This document shows, piece by piece, positions 1 through 10,078 of a DNA stretch of 20,198 nt. Each line of letters starts with the position of its first letter. Within the stretch, counting starts at the first letter, position 1. The notes below the pieces were generated by a model. It worked only from the letters and a program-made list of their open reading frames with translations, searched no databases and was not told where the DNA came from. The position numbers were made by a program, and so were the translations under genes. Source of the stretch: Candidatus Cloacimonadota bacterium (lineage in GTDB: Bacteria > Cloacimonadota > Cloacimonadia > Cloacimonadales > JAOZMQ01); contig JAOZMQ010000009.1 of the NCBI GenBank assembly GCA_029934195.1, forward strand, positions 1 to 20,198. Reading direction: 5' to 3'.

Positions 1-247
1 ACGCAAAGAAGACAAATAACGCAAAAATCGCAAAGAAAGAATTTGGGAAAGATAATATATTGGCTTTTGATTTTTTTTGTTCGAGTAGTTCGTTTTGTTC
101 GGTGCAAAATATTGATCAAAGATTTATCGCAAAGACGCAAAGAAAACAAATAACGCAAAAATCGCAAAGAAAGAATTTGGGAAAGATAATATTGGCTTTT
201 GATTTTTTTTGTTCGAGTAGTTCGTTTTGTTTGGTGCAAAATATTGA
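1..247. repeat. Duplicated ~115-bp intergenic repeat with nested CGCAAAGA motifs
   Basis: Two near-identical copies lie at about 1-115 and 135-247. They differ by one substitution near the start (agaag versus agaaa), a 2-base TA deletion in the second copy and one C/T change near the end. A 19-bp spacer, itself containing a CGCAAAG, separates them. The left half of each unit is a string of degenerate CGCAAAGA/CGCAAAAA words; the right half is a T-rich block with TTCGAGTAGTTCG and GGTGCAAAATATTGA. A short remnant, TTCGGTGC, recurs at about 271-278. Copy 1 begins at the window edge, so the array may extend further. CGCAAAG-type dispersed repeats are familiar from intergenic DNA of Bacteroidetes-like and related genomes; their function is not known to me. 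An open frame spans the repeat but looks like a by-product. Confidence 0.85.
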
Positions 248-298
248 CTTTTATATTCTTCCGATTGTTGTTCGGTGCATAATAATTGGATTGTAAAT

Positions 299-334
299 CC
301 TCAAGTCCAGTTTTATCATTTACTGAACTTGAGG
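299..334 (-). terminator. Hairpin downstream of the C25-type gene, likely terminator
   Basis: Bases 299-311 and 322-334 form a 13-bp stem with one A-C mismatch around a 10-base loop. It lies 18 bases beyond the stop codon of the long minus-strand gene. No clear U-tract follows in the minus direction, so it could be a factor-assisted terminator or a 3'-end stabilising hairpin rather than a classical intrinsic terminator. Confidence 0.55.
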
Positions 335-352
335 CATATTTTCGGAATCAGT

Positions 353-3300
353 TTATTTGATTAAAATCATTTTGTGATTTGTAATTGTTTCACCAATTTC
401 AGCACGATAGAAATAAACTCCGGAGGCAACTTTTTTATTCTTTTTATCATTTCCTGTCCAAATAGCTTTATGATAGCCACGATTTAGTTTTTCATTTTGT
501 AAAACCTTAACAAGTTGTCCTTTCAGATTGTAAATTTCAATTTTAACTTTTGTATTGTCTTCTTTAACTGAAAACTTAATAGTTGTTTCCGGATTAAAAG
601 GATTCGGAAAATTCCCATAAACTTTATTAAATCTCACTATTTCTTGTGAACCGGAATTTAAAATTTCTCTATCTAATTCAACAATTTTTAAATCAGTATT
701 TGCTGTAATTTCAAGGATAACCTTTGATTCTCTTTTATCTGTTATTGATTCATCAATAGTAAATGGAATCTTCATAAAACAAGAGCCTTCTTTGATTGGA
801 TAAATGGAACTTAAACCAATTCTTAGATTCGTTTCATTAAATTTCATCAAAGAATTTTCCAGTAAAATTTCAGGTTCTTCAAAAGAAAGACCTTTAATTG
901 TTTTAATATTTAGGTCGAATCCAATTAATTCACCAAACGCATAAAATTCAATAAATCCGTCTTTTATTTGATAATCGACAGAAGCTTCCGGTGATATAAA
1001 ACGAAGTTGTTCTACTGGAAATTGAGATATTAAACCAACAGCATATTGTAGAATCAGAGCTGAATCATAAGATTGAATTACTTCATTTCCATCCACATCA
1101 GCTCTTACAAATCTCCATTCTTCCCAAGGAAGAGGATCTATTTGCGGTAAAGGATCTAATCCAACTGCATACTGAATTGTTAAAGCAGCATCGTAAGTTT
1201 GAATTAATCCATTATCATCAATATCACCATAAGTATTTGAAGAATTTTCTCCGACTACAACAACATTAGATTTTTCAGAGACTCCTTCCTCGTAAATTGC
1301 CTCAATATAATACCTGTAAATTCTATTTGATTGAATTTCATCTGCAAATACTAAATCAGAAGTTGACCCAATTTTGACGAAATTATCACAAAATTCTTGT
1401 CGATAAATATCAAAATGTGAAAATTCTTCTCTCGAATAAATCACCTCATTTTTTGTGGCATTTCTAATAAGATTTCTTTGGGAGTAATCCCAACTTAAAT
1501 CAGCATCTATTCCATTTACAGACACAAGTAAATTCTCAGGTGGTATCAAATAATTTAAGTCAAAATCATAATCTGTTAATATCCCACCAGAATTAATTTG
1601 AATATCTTCAATTGATTTACGTTCATGAAATTCACATTCTGCTATCAATTCTTCATAGTTTCCAGCAAGCGAATAAAGTATATAATTTCCATCCGTATCT
1701 GCATGTGTAGAGAAATCACCAAGACTCATTGTTGATGTTGAAACATCATTCTGTTGATTTCCAAGAGTGATATGTCCAGAAATAATTCCAGAATTTCCGA
1801 TAATAGCATCAATATTGAAATCATCAAGATACCAATAATTCAAATTATAAGAATTTCCATCAAGATAAAAGCAAAATTCTACTTCAGGAAAAGCTATAAG
1901 AGATTCATCCAAATTGATTGTTTTTATCTCCGGTCCGATATCATTACTTGGAGTTACTTCCCAAATAGAATTCCATTCTCCGCCATTGATTCTGTAGGCT
2001 ACTCCAATTGAATAGTCATTGCTACCGCCCCAATGGTCGAGGTAATGATTAAATGTCATAGAAATATTAGTTGCTCCGACAAGGTTCAATGGGTTAGTTA
2101 TTAGTCTTGTTGTACCTACAAATGTTGGTGAATATGAAAGTTTTGCTTCCGGTATTTGACCATTGGCTTGTGCGGAAACTGATTGAGACCAATTTTGACT
2201 ATGTGCATCAATACTCCATCCGTTAGGTAGCCAAGTTGTAAAATCTTCACTAATAAGCTCTGGAGCTGTACTAACCATTATTTGCACTTCCGTTTCAACA
2301 GTATTGGAATTTTCAGATTGAATATTAAGATTAAACTCTATTAATTCTCCAATTGATGCAGAAGATGAAATCTCAATATCAAAAACTCCTTGAATAAAAG
2401 ATTCTGCTTTAATCTTACCAAGCAAAAATGTATCATTTAAAATCGTAGTATTTGGATTTTGAGTAGTTAGTTCAAGAGAAACATTTCCAGCATCAACATC
2501 GGTTTCATTAAGGATATTAAATACCAAAGCAATTGTTTCGCCAGGGTCTGCAATTCCATTAGAATTTTCATAAGAATCATTAATAATGAAAGAATCAAAA
2601 CTTATTGATGGTTTACTAACTGTCAGCATATACTGATAATACCAGGAAAGAGTATCAGCAAAAACTTCAATATCTAAAGGAATCCGTTGTTCGTTTTCTA
2701 CGTTCTCTGAAGTACAGAGAGTAAAAAAACTATTATTTGTTCCTGTTGTACCGGCAAGAATGTTAGCATAAGTTGATGAACCATTAATAATTGTAAGATC
2801 CGGATCAGAACTACTAATATTAACAAAAATGCCGGAAGCATCAGATTCTCCATAATTGAGAAGTCTGATCCCCAAATCAACATTCTCTCCTGCTACAAAA
2901 GAGCCTGTTTCTTGTGAGTCGTGTATTATTATTTCATTGAGAAGCAAATAAATACCTTCATTAACAATTGGTGAAGTAGTAAAAACCAAAGCCGAATTAT
3001 TGGTTATTATATTTGAGCTTGTAGAATAATCATTATTATAAGTGTATTCTAATCCATCACTTCCATCATGATTTTCAATTCCAATTGTGCAATATTTCCC
3101 ATGTGGATGTTGATAACCACCGGAATTTGTATTATTGAATGTTTTGTATTGAATTTTTATCATTCCGTCACCATTACCGGTAGGATAGTAAAAAGAATCG
3201 TAAAGAATTATTTGAAATTCTTGGCTATAGTTTTGAGAATTTTTTACATTTGACCACTCAATAATAAAGATATGTTCTGTCGGATCAAAATAAGTATAAA

Positions 3301-6300
3301 TTCCTCCATCTATTGTAAATAATTCATCCCAAAAAGCAGCAATCATCGGACTTGGACCTAATGGACCAGGAAGAGGCCAGTTTCTAAAAGTTGCTTGATT
3401 TGATTCTCCAAGTGCAATAAATCCATTTGAACAAATACTGATTTTATCGTAAGTTTCCCCATAAAATTTGAAATCAAAATCTAAATCTTCCGTCACAATC
3501 TCATCTTGTTCATAACCATTATCGCTGATACCGGTATTTATGCCATTTCCACCAAATTGAGGATTAATTTCAATCCAGTTGTAATTCTGTGTATTTAGGT
3601 AGCCAATATCATTATTATTATAGCAAAAATAACCATAATTATCAGGTCCGGTTGGGTCATTAATTGTCTTTTCTCCAATTTCTATTTCAAAAAATTCTTC
3701 CTCAAAATAACCACTATCATTATAGATATTTAATTTTAATTGTACTTTCATTCCCGGAACAAGAATTGATTTTGCTGAAATTTGGAAATTATCCACATTA
3801 CAAACAATAGTTTCTCCAATTTGAATATTTCCAAAATTTGCGATATTGTCATTAATGGTAAGATATTGATCTAAGGATTCAATTGTTCCATAAACATTAG
3901 ATAAATTTGTCTTTCCATTATTTATTAAAGAAATTTCCATAAAGGCGGTTTCTGACGGATCAAGTATTGAATTTGCTCCGTCAATTATAACCACTTCCTC
4001 AATATCCAAATCGTGACCACTTATTGTAAGATTAATTCTACTTTCCCAAATATTACCGGACACGTCTGTAGCGGTTAATAATAGTGAAGGATTATAATTG
4101 TTAGGCATGTTTTCGTCAAAGTGAAGAATATAATTCGATTGTGAAACCTGAATTGCTCCAGAAGAAAAATCACCAAAGTTTGCTGTATCTTCAATAATTT
4201 CAACGAAATCATCTGAGATTGAGATTTGAGCACTTACGTTTGAAATTGATTGGTTCGAATAGTTTTTTAAGCTGATAGCCATCTCAACTATTTCTCCGGG
4301 ATTAATTTCACCGTTTCCATTTCCTTGTGAAGCTCCATTATTGTCATCATCTATAAGACAATTTTCAAAACCAATTCCGCCTTCATCCGAGATAATAACA
4401 GTGTTAATAATTGGTTTATGTTCCGCTTTTGTAATTGTTAGATTTGCTTCTCCACTAAAATTTCCTTCAAAATAAAGAGTTACATTCCCGTTTTCATCAG
4501 TATAATCTGTTGCAAAAATTTCATCATCGTTTAATCTGATTGTAACCCAAGCATCATTTATCGGATTCTCAAATTCATCAAAAACAGAAACATCAAGAAA
4601 ATTTGTTCCTTTTGAAATTTCATTTTCGTATATGGCTCCCATCTCAATTGGAACTCCTGTAAATATTTCCAATGAAGGATCTCCCATTAAATTACACCAA
4701 TGAGTAAAATATTTTACAGTGTTTAACTCATTTTGTGCATAAGCTGAATATAAGGCTATTTCCCCTCTGACAAGTGCTTCTCCCATTGTTTTCATATTAT
4801 CTGCAAAAATCCCGTGAAATATTCCTCCATCAAGGATATTGTTGTATCTCGTGTGAGTTCCAGTTGTAGATAAACCAATGGAAGTTGCTCCACCTGTCGG
4901 ATTTGTGGCAGTACCTGCTCGAATAAAAGCTTCTGTTCTCGAAAACCCTTCTGCAAAAGAACCGGTTCCACAAGTTAAAAGAACAGAATTAACCATTTTA
5001 CTATAATTATTCAAATTGAGAATATGGCTTACTTCAAAACCGCTGACACCATAAATTCCACGATAATTCCAAAAACTTGACCCTTCATTTATTCCTTCAA
5101 TAGTAGCATTTAAAAAACCATATTGAATCTCAACATCAAGGTTATAATTCGGATTGTAATTTAGCATTAATTCTTCAATATATTGGGTTGTAATAACTGG
5201 AGAAATTCCAGAAGCTGTATCTGGATCGCCAATAAGTGTTGAATGCTGGTAATAATCCAAATCATCCATGTTTGGTTCAACTTCAAATAAGATCACTTTA
5301 GCGATATATGTCCAAAAATCAGCTGAACTCCCAAGAGAAATTCTTCCGATTAATACATCACTGAAATAATCGTTTCCATCCAACAAAGTATAAGGGTGAT
5401 CTCCTTCTCCATAATAAGTTGAAAGAGTTTCAAAATATGTTGGAACTGCTATTGCAGAACTTGCATCTCCGATAAGAATAACATATTCTGGTGGAGTTTC
5501 CCAAGTGTCATAAGCATTTTGGATATATGATTTTATACTGTTGGTATTGTTGCCTGTTTCTGAAGTTGAAACAGCAGTAACTTCAAATCCTTTATTTCTT
5601 TTTAGATTTACAAAATATTCTAATGGTTGATTAATACTTGAGTTGCTGGAATGAACAATCAAAATTGATTTTTTTTGATATTCTGGATTTTCATCTCTAA
5701 TTTCATCGTAGTTTAAAATTGTAGATTTATATAGATTTTCAAAACTTCTTGAAAGCAAATTATTTTGCTTAATTAACTCATTTTCACCTCTTTCATTGGA
5801 ATAATTAACTCTGAATTTTGCCGACTTTCTCAAAACTACTTCTTGTTTTTCTGCGTTATATTGAAAAGGACTAAATGAAAAATTTACTAAACGATAATCC
5901 CTCATAATAATAGGATCTGATGCGGTTAAGCTTTGTTCCGGATAACTGAGATTTCCATCATAGAATTCTACGTTATAATGAAAAGATCTTGCGTTTTCTT
6001 CATCAAGACCTTGTGATGGAATAATTTTCGTATTTGGTAGAATTTCAATTTCCTCATCAATTATCTCAACAGAAAAAGAGCCTTGATTTGGTATCGCAAT
6101 TATTGTCGAAAAAAGAGGCAATTCCGGCAATCCTTCTTTTACAAGATAACCACAATTTTCATGTGTAATTTTTTGATAAATAGAATTATTTCTTTCGATA
6201 TTTTCAATATTGTATGAATCTAATTGAAATTCAAATTCCGTATATTGACTGTTTGATTCTATACTTTGAAAAATTTGATCAGATTTTATAGAATTTACAT

Positions 6301-6364
6301 CAATCTGAATACTACTGATTTGTACTAAAATCAGTAAAAAGAATAAGGTTGTAAAACGCTTCAT
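353..6364 (-). CDS. Secreted gingipain-like C25-family multidomain protein with dockerin-like pair and C-terminal sorting domain
   Basis: 2003 aa. A signal peptide (residues 1-~20) is followed by a C25-propeptide-like region (~60-225) and a C25 catalytic-like domain (~231-570; DGND and IGR motifs, then LLTCGTGS with the presumed nucleophile Cys465). Next come an Ig/CNA-like segment (~575-655), two CARDB-like beta-sandwich repeats (~680-890), a beta domain with an SNGFIALG motif (~908-1135), two more CARDB-like repeats (~1138-1361), a MAM/cleaved-adhesin-like domain (~1368-1521), a carboxypeptidase-regulatory-like domain (~1525-1598) and FN3 (~1601-1708). The end holds a dockerin-like pair (~1712-1785), a cohesin-like segment (~1788-1904) and an NPFNP FlgD-Ig/T9SS-type tail (~1912-2003). 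The start is supported by AGGAG at 6372-6376, 7 bases upstream. The canonical GHG histidine motif reads GIYG (Ile437), so proteolytic activity is uncertain. Probable role: exported, surface-bound peptidase or adhesin. Fold assignments are by eye; C25 and the tail are the firmest. Confidence 0.9.
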   Translation of the reverse strand: MKRFTTLFFLLILVQISSIQIDVNSIKSDQIFQSIESNSQYTEFEFQLDSYNIENIERNNSIYQKITHENCGYLVKEGLPELPLFSTIIAIPNQGSFSVEIIDEEIEILPNTKIIPSQGLDEENARSFHYNVEFYDGNLSYPEQSLTASDPIIMRDYRLVNFSFSPFQYNAEKQEVVLRKSAKFRVNYSNERGENELIKQNNLLSRSFENLYKSTILNYDEIRDENPEYQKKSILIVHSSNSSINQPLEYFVNLKRNKGFEVTAVSTSETGNNTNSIKSYIQNAYDTWETPPEYVILIGDASSAIAVPTYFETLSTYYGEGDHPYTLLDGNDYFSDVLIGRISLGSSADFWTYIAKVILFEVEPNMDDLDYYQHSTLIGDPDTASGISPVITTQYIEELMLNYNPNYNLDVEIQYGFLNATIEGINEGSSFWNYRGIYGVSGFEVSHILNLNNYSKMVNSVLLTCGTGSFAEGFSRTEAFIRAGTATNPTGGATSIGLSTTGTHTRYNNILDGGIFHGIFADNMKTMGEALVRGEIALYSAYAQNELNTVKYFTHWCNLMGDPSLEIFTGVPIEMGAIYENEISKGTNFLDVSVFDEFENPINDAWVTIRLNDDEIFATDYTDENGNVTLYFEGNFSGEANLTITKAEHKPIINTVIISDEGGIGFENCLIDDDNNGASQGNGNGEINPGEIVEMAISLKNYSNQSISNVSAQISISDDFVEIIEDTANFGDFSSGAIQVSQSNYILHFDENMPNNYNPSLLLTATDVSGNIWESRINLTISGHDLDIEEVVIIDGANSILDPSETAFMEISLINNGKTNLSNVYGTIESLDQYLTINDNIANFGNIQIGETIVCNVDNFQISAKSILVPGMKVQLKLNIYNDSGYFEEEFFEIEIGEKTINDPTGPDNYGYFCYNNNDIGYLNTQNYNWIEINPQFGGNGINTGISDNGYEQDEIVTEDLDFDFKFYGETYDKISICSNGFIALGESNQATFRNWPLPGPLGPSPMIAAFWDELFTIDGGIYTYFDPTEHIFIIEWSNVKNSQNYSQEFQIILYDSFYYPTGNGDGMIKIQYKTFNNTNSGGYQHPHGKYCTIGIENHDGSDGLEYTYNNDYSTSSNIITNNSALVFTTSPIVNEGIYLLLNEIIIHDSQETGSFVAGENVDLGIRLLNYGESDASGIFVNISSSDPDLTIINGSSTYANILAGTTGTNNSFFTLCTSENVENEQRIPLDIEVFADTLSWYYQYMLTVSKPSISFDSFIINDSYENSNGIADPGETIALVFNILNETDVDAGNVSLELTTQNPNTTILNDTFLLGKIKAESFIQGVFDIEISSSASIGELIEFNLNIQSENSNTVETEVQIMVSTAPELISEDFTTWLPNGWSIDAHSQNWSQSVSAQANGQIPEAKLSYSPTFVGTTRLITNPLNLVGATNISMTFNHYLDHWGGSNDYSIGVAYRINGGEWNSIWEVTPSNDIGPEIKTINLDESLIAFPEVEFCFYLDGNSYNLNYWYLDDFNIDAIIGNSGIISGHITLGNQQNDVSTSTMSLGDFSTHADTDGNYILYSLAGNYEELIAECEFHERKSIEDIQINSGGILTDYDFDLNYLIPPENLLVSVNGIDADLSWDYSQRNLIRNATKNEVIYSREEFSHFDIYRQEFCDNFVKIGSTSDLVFADEIQSNRIYRYYIEAIYEEGVSEKSNVVVVGENSSNTYGDIDDNGLIQTYDAALTIQYAVGLDPLPQIDPLPWEEWRFVRADVDGNEVIQSYDSALILQYAVGLISQFPVEQLRFISPEASVDYQIKDGFIEFYAFGELIGFDLNIKTIKGLSFEEPEILLENSLMKFNETNLRIGLSSIYPIKEGSCFMKIPFTIDESITDKRESKVILEITANTDLKIVELDREILNSGSQEIVRFNKVYGNFPNPFNPETTIKFSVKEDNTKVKIEIYNLKGQLVKVLQNEKLNRGYHKAIWTGNDKKNKKVASGVYFYRAEIGETITNHKMILIK

Positions 6365-6580
6365 TACTAAACTCCTGTATATTTTTTATTTTTTTTTGAT
6401 AAAATTTAAAATGTTTTTATAAATTTGTAACAAAATTAGTTTAAGCAAAAACTATTCCTACAATGTTTTTATTATTTCTTAGCTTTTTGAATGATGAAGA
6501 AAAAAAAGTAAATAAAACTTCTAATCATTATTTATTGGAGTACAAATTGCATCTTAAATATAAAAATTTAGGAGGAAAAA

Positions 6581-9500
6581 ATGAAACGAGTATTTTCACT
6601 AATTGTGTTGTCAATTTTGACATTTACGTTATGGGCAAATTTTCAAAATTTTTCTCAAATTTCGCAAAGCTCCAATTGTTTATTTAATGGTGAAAAAGCT
6701 GTAAAAATTTCAGAGGAACAGCTTTTTATTGTTTATGAGGAAGTGAGTTCTACTTCTTCTGCAGTAGATTTAAAAATGGCAATCTCTGATAATAATGGCG
6801 AGGATTTTTCATATACTATCATTGATACCCTATTAACTAACAATATAAATTCAACACATTCCTTAATGAAACCATCTTTAGAAATCTTATCTTCAGGAAG
6901 AATAATTGTCTATTATATCAACAATTCTCACGCATATTCTGCTATTTCTGATGATAATGGATTGAGCTTTACAAAAGAATTGATCGCTTCACAATTATGT
7001 GCAGACATCAATGTTTTTAATGAAAACGATAGCATTAAAGTAGTTCTTACTACATCATCAAAAGAAATGCAACAATATCAATATTTTACAGAGAAAGAGG
7101 AATCTATAAATTCTCATAATCCGTCAAATCCGGGATTACTTTATTTTGCAGGTTGGGATGAACTTTTTGGAGCTGTACATTCAAATGATGATATTCTGAT
7201 TAGAAATCTTGGCGGTTATCCTACATTTCATAAAATGGTTACATCTGCTGGAAGAATTCTTAACTTTAGTAACCTGGAACCTGCTATATATTCCTTACCG
7301 ATGGAAGAAATCTTTTTGGGCGGTTTTCAAGAGTTAGTACCACCGATTCCTCTGAATCCATCAGCCGAATTACTTCGTGATTATGCTCTCCGACCTTTTG
7401 ATGAAAATGCAGATATAGTTGCTGTAAAAATTGATGGAAATACTTTTGAATCCCGTCTCGGTTATTTTTCAACATCAATAGATTCTTTTGATGTTTATGA
7501 AATCTATCCGGACCCTCTACATCCGAACATTGTACCTTCCGGTTTTCTTGGAACAAATGTAATTGAAATTCAAGATACTGTTTGGGTTGTAGGACCATCA
7601 ATGATTATTGACAATCAATCTTTCTTTGTTGAATCGGAACTTTGGATTGAAGGTTGTATTGCTGGAAATCAAACGTGGGGATCTGATAGTAATATTTATC
7701 TTACAAACGACATTTACTACAATTCCACTCCAATTGGAACTGCTCCGGATTTGGAAGGAAATCAAAATGAAACGGATTATTTTGGTTTAATCTCTGAAGA
7801 AAGTATTTTCATAAAATATAAACATTATGATCCATTTATTGAAGCACGAGTTTCTCCAAATTGTTCGGATATTATTCTTTATGGAGCTTATGCTGCTCTT
7901 GGTGATGGTGATCTTGGTCTTTATGGAAACTATAATTGTCATTACGAAGGAATTTTTTCTTACGAATATCAGCATCCACATGGTTCAACTCCTTCTTTTG
8001 AATATAATGGAACACTTTATGATAACATTGATCTTCATAAATATTTTTATCCGGTGCATCCAATTAACCCTAATGATCCTTTTGGTTTACACAGTGCACC
8101 ACCAATTAATGGTTGGGGAACTTGTGGTTTTCCGTATGAAAATGAACTTTATTATACAACACCTTTGGCTCCTTATGGAACTGATTTACCTTTCTATAAT
8201 CCAGTTTGGCCAGAGACACAAGAAACAATTGATTATCTAAGAGGTGAGATCATTACTTTTGGATCAATTATTCAAAGAAGAAAAGGGTATGTTCGCCGCT
8301 CTGGATTGGATCCAATGAATCATCCGGATAATCCGGCAAATCCAGATTTCTATGACTTAAGTTCTTGGGATTATGGGGCTGTTCATCCACCTACCGGATA
8401 TGATAAAGATTATCATTATGATTCTCGTTTGGAAGAAAATCCATTAAATAATTTCTTTTTTAATTCAGAATCTCCTGATAATATTTTAGTTTTTGAATCA
8501 AACGACTTTGGTAATAACTATTCAAATGTCATCAATCTTTCTATTGATTCTCCGAAAATATATATTAATTATCAAAACGGAGCTTATTATTTTTTACATC
8601 AAAATCCTGAGAACAATGATCTTGTAGTAACCATCTTTGATAATGAAACATCTGTCATAAATTTTTCAGATTTTAACTTCTTTGCTATTGAAAAAATAGA
8701 AATAATTGGCAATGAAATCTATCTACTTGTTTCAAACAATGATTTATTATACAATGAAAGAAATATTTACAAAATTGATATTGAGAATGAAATCATTGAG
8801 AATATAACTACTTTTTGGTGTAATTCTCAAATTTCCTATGATGCTTTTGATGATACTTTTATCACCGAAAATAATGCAAAAACTTATTTGAATATTTCTT
8901 CTATTAATCAAGATAGGTTTTTAGAAATATATTCAGATATGAATGATGGAGATTTTAATAGTTTCCAACAAGAAATTATTATTATCCCTCCAGCTTTATC
9001 AAATATAAAATTTGATGGTGTAATGCATGAACAGAATTTATATCTTTTTTTTACTGAGAATAATTCTATCTCATCGAGTTATTTATATATGAGTTATAGT
9101 AGTTTAGATTTGACCCCGTTTTTATTTGGTGATTTTGATAGAAATAATTTTGTTCAAGCTTTCGATGCTTCAAATGTGTTAACGGCTTCTTTGGAAATGA
9201 TAAATAATCATTTTCTCTGGCAAAACAGAGCAGGAGATGTTGACGGAAATTTAGAACTCCAAGCGTATGACGCATCTCTTATTTTGCAATATGCAGTAGG
9301 TCTAATTACATCTTTCCCTGTAGAAAATTCTGAAAGAAAGAATGTTATCCCACAAGCCAAAATAAGCATTCGGAAAGAAAATGATGAATTGATTTTTAGT
9401 TCTGAAAAGAACCTTTTTGGTCTGAATTTAGAATTGGATGATAATATTGTAATTAGTGATATTTCTACATCTTTATTGTTTGCAAATGAAGAAAACAAAA

Positions 9501-9934
9501 TTGCTCTCGCTTCTGCAAAACCAATAATTGGAGATTTTTTAAGAATAAAATTTACACAAAAGCATAAATCTCGCAATACGAAAATCAATTTAATTGTAAA
9601 CCAAGAAAAATCTCAACAAATTGTTTTATTGAATGAAGATGCTGAAGAAATAAAAGATATTGACTTTACAATTTCTTATTATCCAAACCCATTTAATCCT
9701 ACTCTTAATTTTGAAATTAATCTTTCTGAAAAAGCTGATATTTCAATAAAAATTTATAATATTAAAGGTAAATTTGTTAAGGAAATTTGTAATTCCAATT
9801 TTGAAACCGGTGATCATAAATTCAAATGGAATGGAAAAGATAATAATAATGACCAAGTAAGTTCCGGCATTTATTTTACCAAAACAACAATTAATCAAGA
9901 GGAAGAGTTCAACAAAGTTCTTTTATTGAAATAA
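6581..9934 (+). CDS. Secreted multidomain protein: BNR-like flanks, DUF4900-like core, dockerin-like pair, cohesin-like module, sorting tail
   Basis: 1117 aa. The start is fixed by AGGAGG at 6570-6575, 5 bases upstream, and a signal peptide (1-~19, ending LWA). Residues ~25-150 contain BNR/sialidase-like phrases (SDNNGEDFSY, SDDNGLSFTK) without catalytic residues I can name. Residues ~185-625 resemble the DUF4900-type domain: FGAVHSNDDI near the start, then ELWIEGCIAG, DYFGLISEESIFIKYKH, GSIIQRRKGYVRRSG, ending with GYDKDYHYDSRL. Function is unknown; by pattern it looks like a large beta-rich surface domain. Residues ~630-845 are again beta-rich and Asn-rich. Then come a dockerin-like pair (~849-917), a cohesin-like segment (~923-1024) and an NPFNP...SGIYF sorting tail (~1033-1117). 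The last three modules match, in the same order, those of the divergent 2003-aa protein. Likely exported and surface-anchored; the name DUF4900 is from memory. Confidence 0.88.
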   Translation: MKRVFSLIVLSILTFTLWANFQNFSQISQSSNCLFNGEKAVKISEEQLFIVYEEVSSTSSAVDLKMAISDNNGEDFSYTIIDTLLTNNINSTHSLMKPSLEILSSGRIIVYYINNSHAYSAISDDNGLSFTKELIASQLCADINVFNENDSIKVVLTTSSKEMQQYQYFTEKEESINSHNPSNPGLLYFAGWDELFGAVHSNDDILIRNLGGYPTFHKMVTSAGRILNFSNLEPAIYSLPMEEIFLGGFQELVPPIPLNPSAELLRDYALRPFDENADIVAVKIDGNTFESRLGYFSTSIDSFDVYEIYPDPLHPNIVPSGFLGTNVIEIQDTVWVVGPSMIIDNQSFFVESELWIEGCIAGNQTWGSDSNIYLTNDIYYNSTPIGTAPDLEGNQNETDYFGLISEESIFIKYKHYDPFIEARVSPNCSDIILYGAYAALGDGDLGLYGNYNCHYEGIFSYEYQHPHGSTPSFEYNGTLYDNIDLHKYFYPVHPINPNDPFGLHSAPPINGWGTCGFPYENELYYTTPLAPYGTDLPFYNPVWPETQETIDYLRGEIITFGSIIQRRKGYVRRSGLDPMNHPDNPANPDFYDLSSWDYGAVHPPTGYDKDYHYDSRLEENPLNNFFFNSESPDNILVFESNDFGNNYSNVINLSIDSPKIYINYQNGAYYFLHQNPENNDLVVTIFDNETSVINFSDFNFFAIEKIEIIGNEIYLLVSNNDLLYNERNIYKIDIENEIIENITTFWCNSQISYDAFDDTFITENNAKTYLNISSINQDRFLEIYSDMNDGDFNSFQQEIIIIPPALSNIKFDGVMHEQNLYLFFTENNSISSSYLYMSYSSLDLTPFLFGDFDRNNFVQAFDASNVLTASLEMINNHFLWQNRAGDVDGNLELQAYDASLILQYAVGLITSFPVENSERKNVIPQAKISIRKENDELIFSSEKNLFGLNLELDDNIVISDISTSLLFANEENKIALASAKPIIGDFLRIKFTQKHKSRNTKINLIVNQEKSQQIVLLNEDAEEIKDIDFTISYYPNPFNPTLNFEINLSEKADISIKIYNIKGKFVKEICNSNFETGDHKFKWNGKDNNNDQVSSGIYFTKTTINQEEEFNKVLLLK

Positions 9935-9953
9935 AAAAAAGCTCATTCTTTCA

Positions 9954-9988
9954 AAATGGATTTCTTACAAAAGGAATCCATTTTTTTT
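9954..9988 (+). terminator. Strong rho-independent terminator
   Basis: A 13-bp uninterrupted stem (9954-9966 with 9971-9983, one G-T wobble) closes a 4-base ACAA loop and runs into a T-tract ending at 9988. It begins about 20 bases after the stop of the 1117-aa gene and separates it from the next transcription unit. Confidence 0.92.
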
Positions 9989-10078
9989 GTAGTAAAAATG
10001 GAGAGAAATTCTTTAATCTTTTTTGTTGTCAAAAAATTCTTCTTTGATTTTTTTGTAAAAAAAGTATGAGGAGTCAAC

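Noticed and set aside
1..247. CRISPR-like array
   Set aside because: There are only two full units of ~115 bp and the CGCAAAGA words are irregular in spacing; no equal-length unique spacers and no cas genes are seen.
60..296. 78-codon open frame over the duplicated repeat
   Set aside because: It is built from two copies of the repeat unit, has no Shine-Dalgarno sequence, and the repeated FFCSSSSFC peptide is a translation of the T-rich block. Better read as noncoding repeat.
6541..6566. TTGGAG...TATAAA promoter for the 1117-aa gene
   Set aside because: It would start transcription near 6572, inside the Shine-Dalgarno sequence at 6570-6575, so it cannot give the expected leader. The real promoter is not identified.
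6463..6687. 74-codon frame overlapping the start of the 1117-aa gene
   Set aside because: It overlaps a well-supported start with AGGAGG and a signal peptide, in another frame, and has no ribosome site of its own.
7827..8240. 137-codon frame inside the 1117-aa gene
   Set aside because: It lies wholly within a recognisable domain in another frame; its Ile/Leu/Met-rich content is typical of a shifted frame in AT-rich DNA.
9208..9588. 126-codon antisense frame over the dockerin-like region
   Set aside because: It is fully antisense to conserved dockerin-like and cohesin-like codons and shows no family features or ribosome site.
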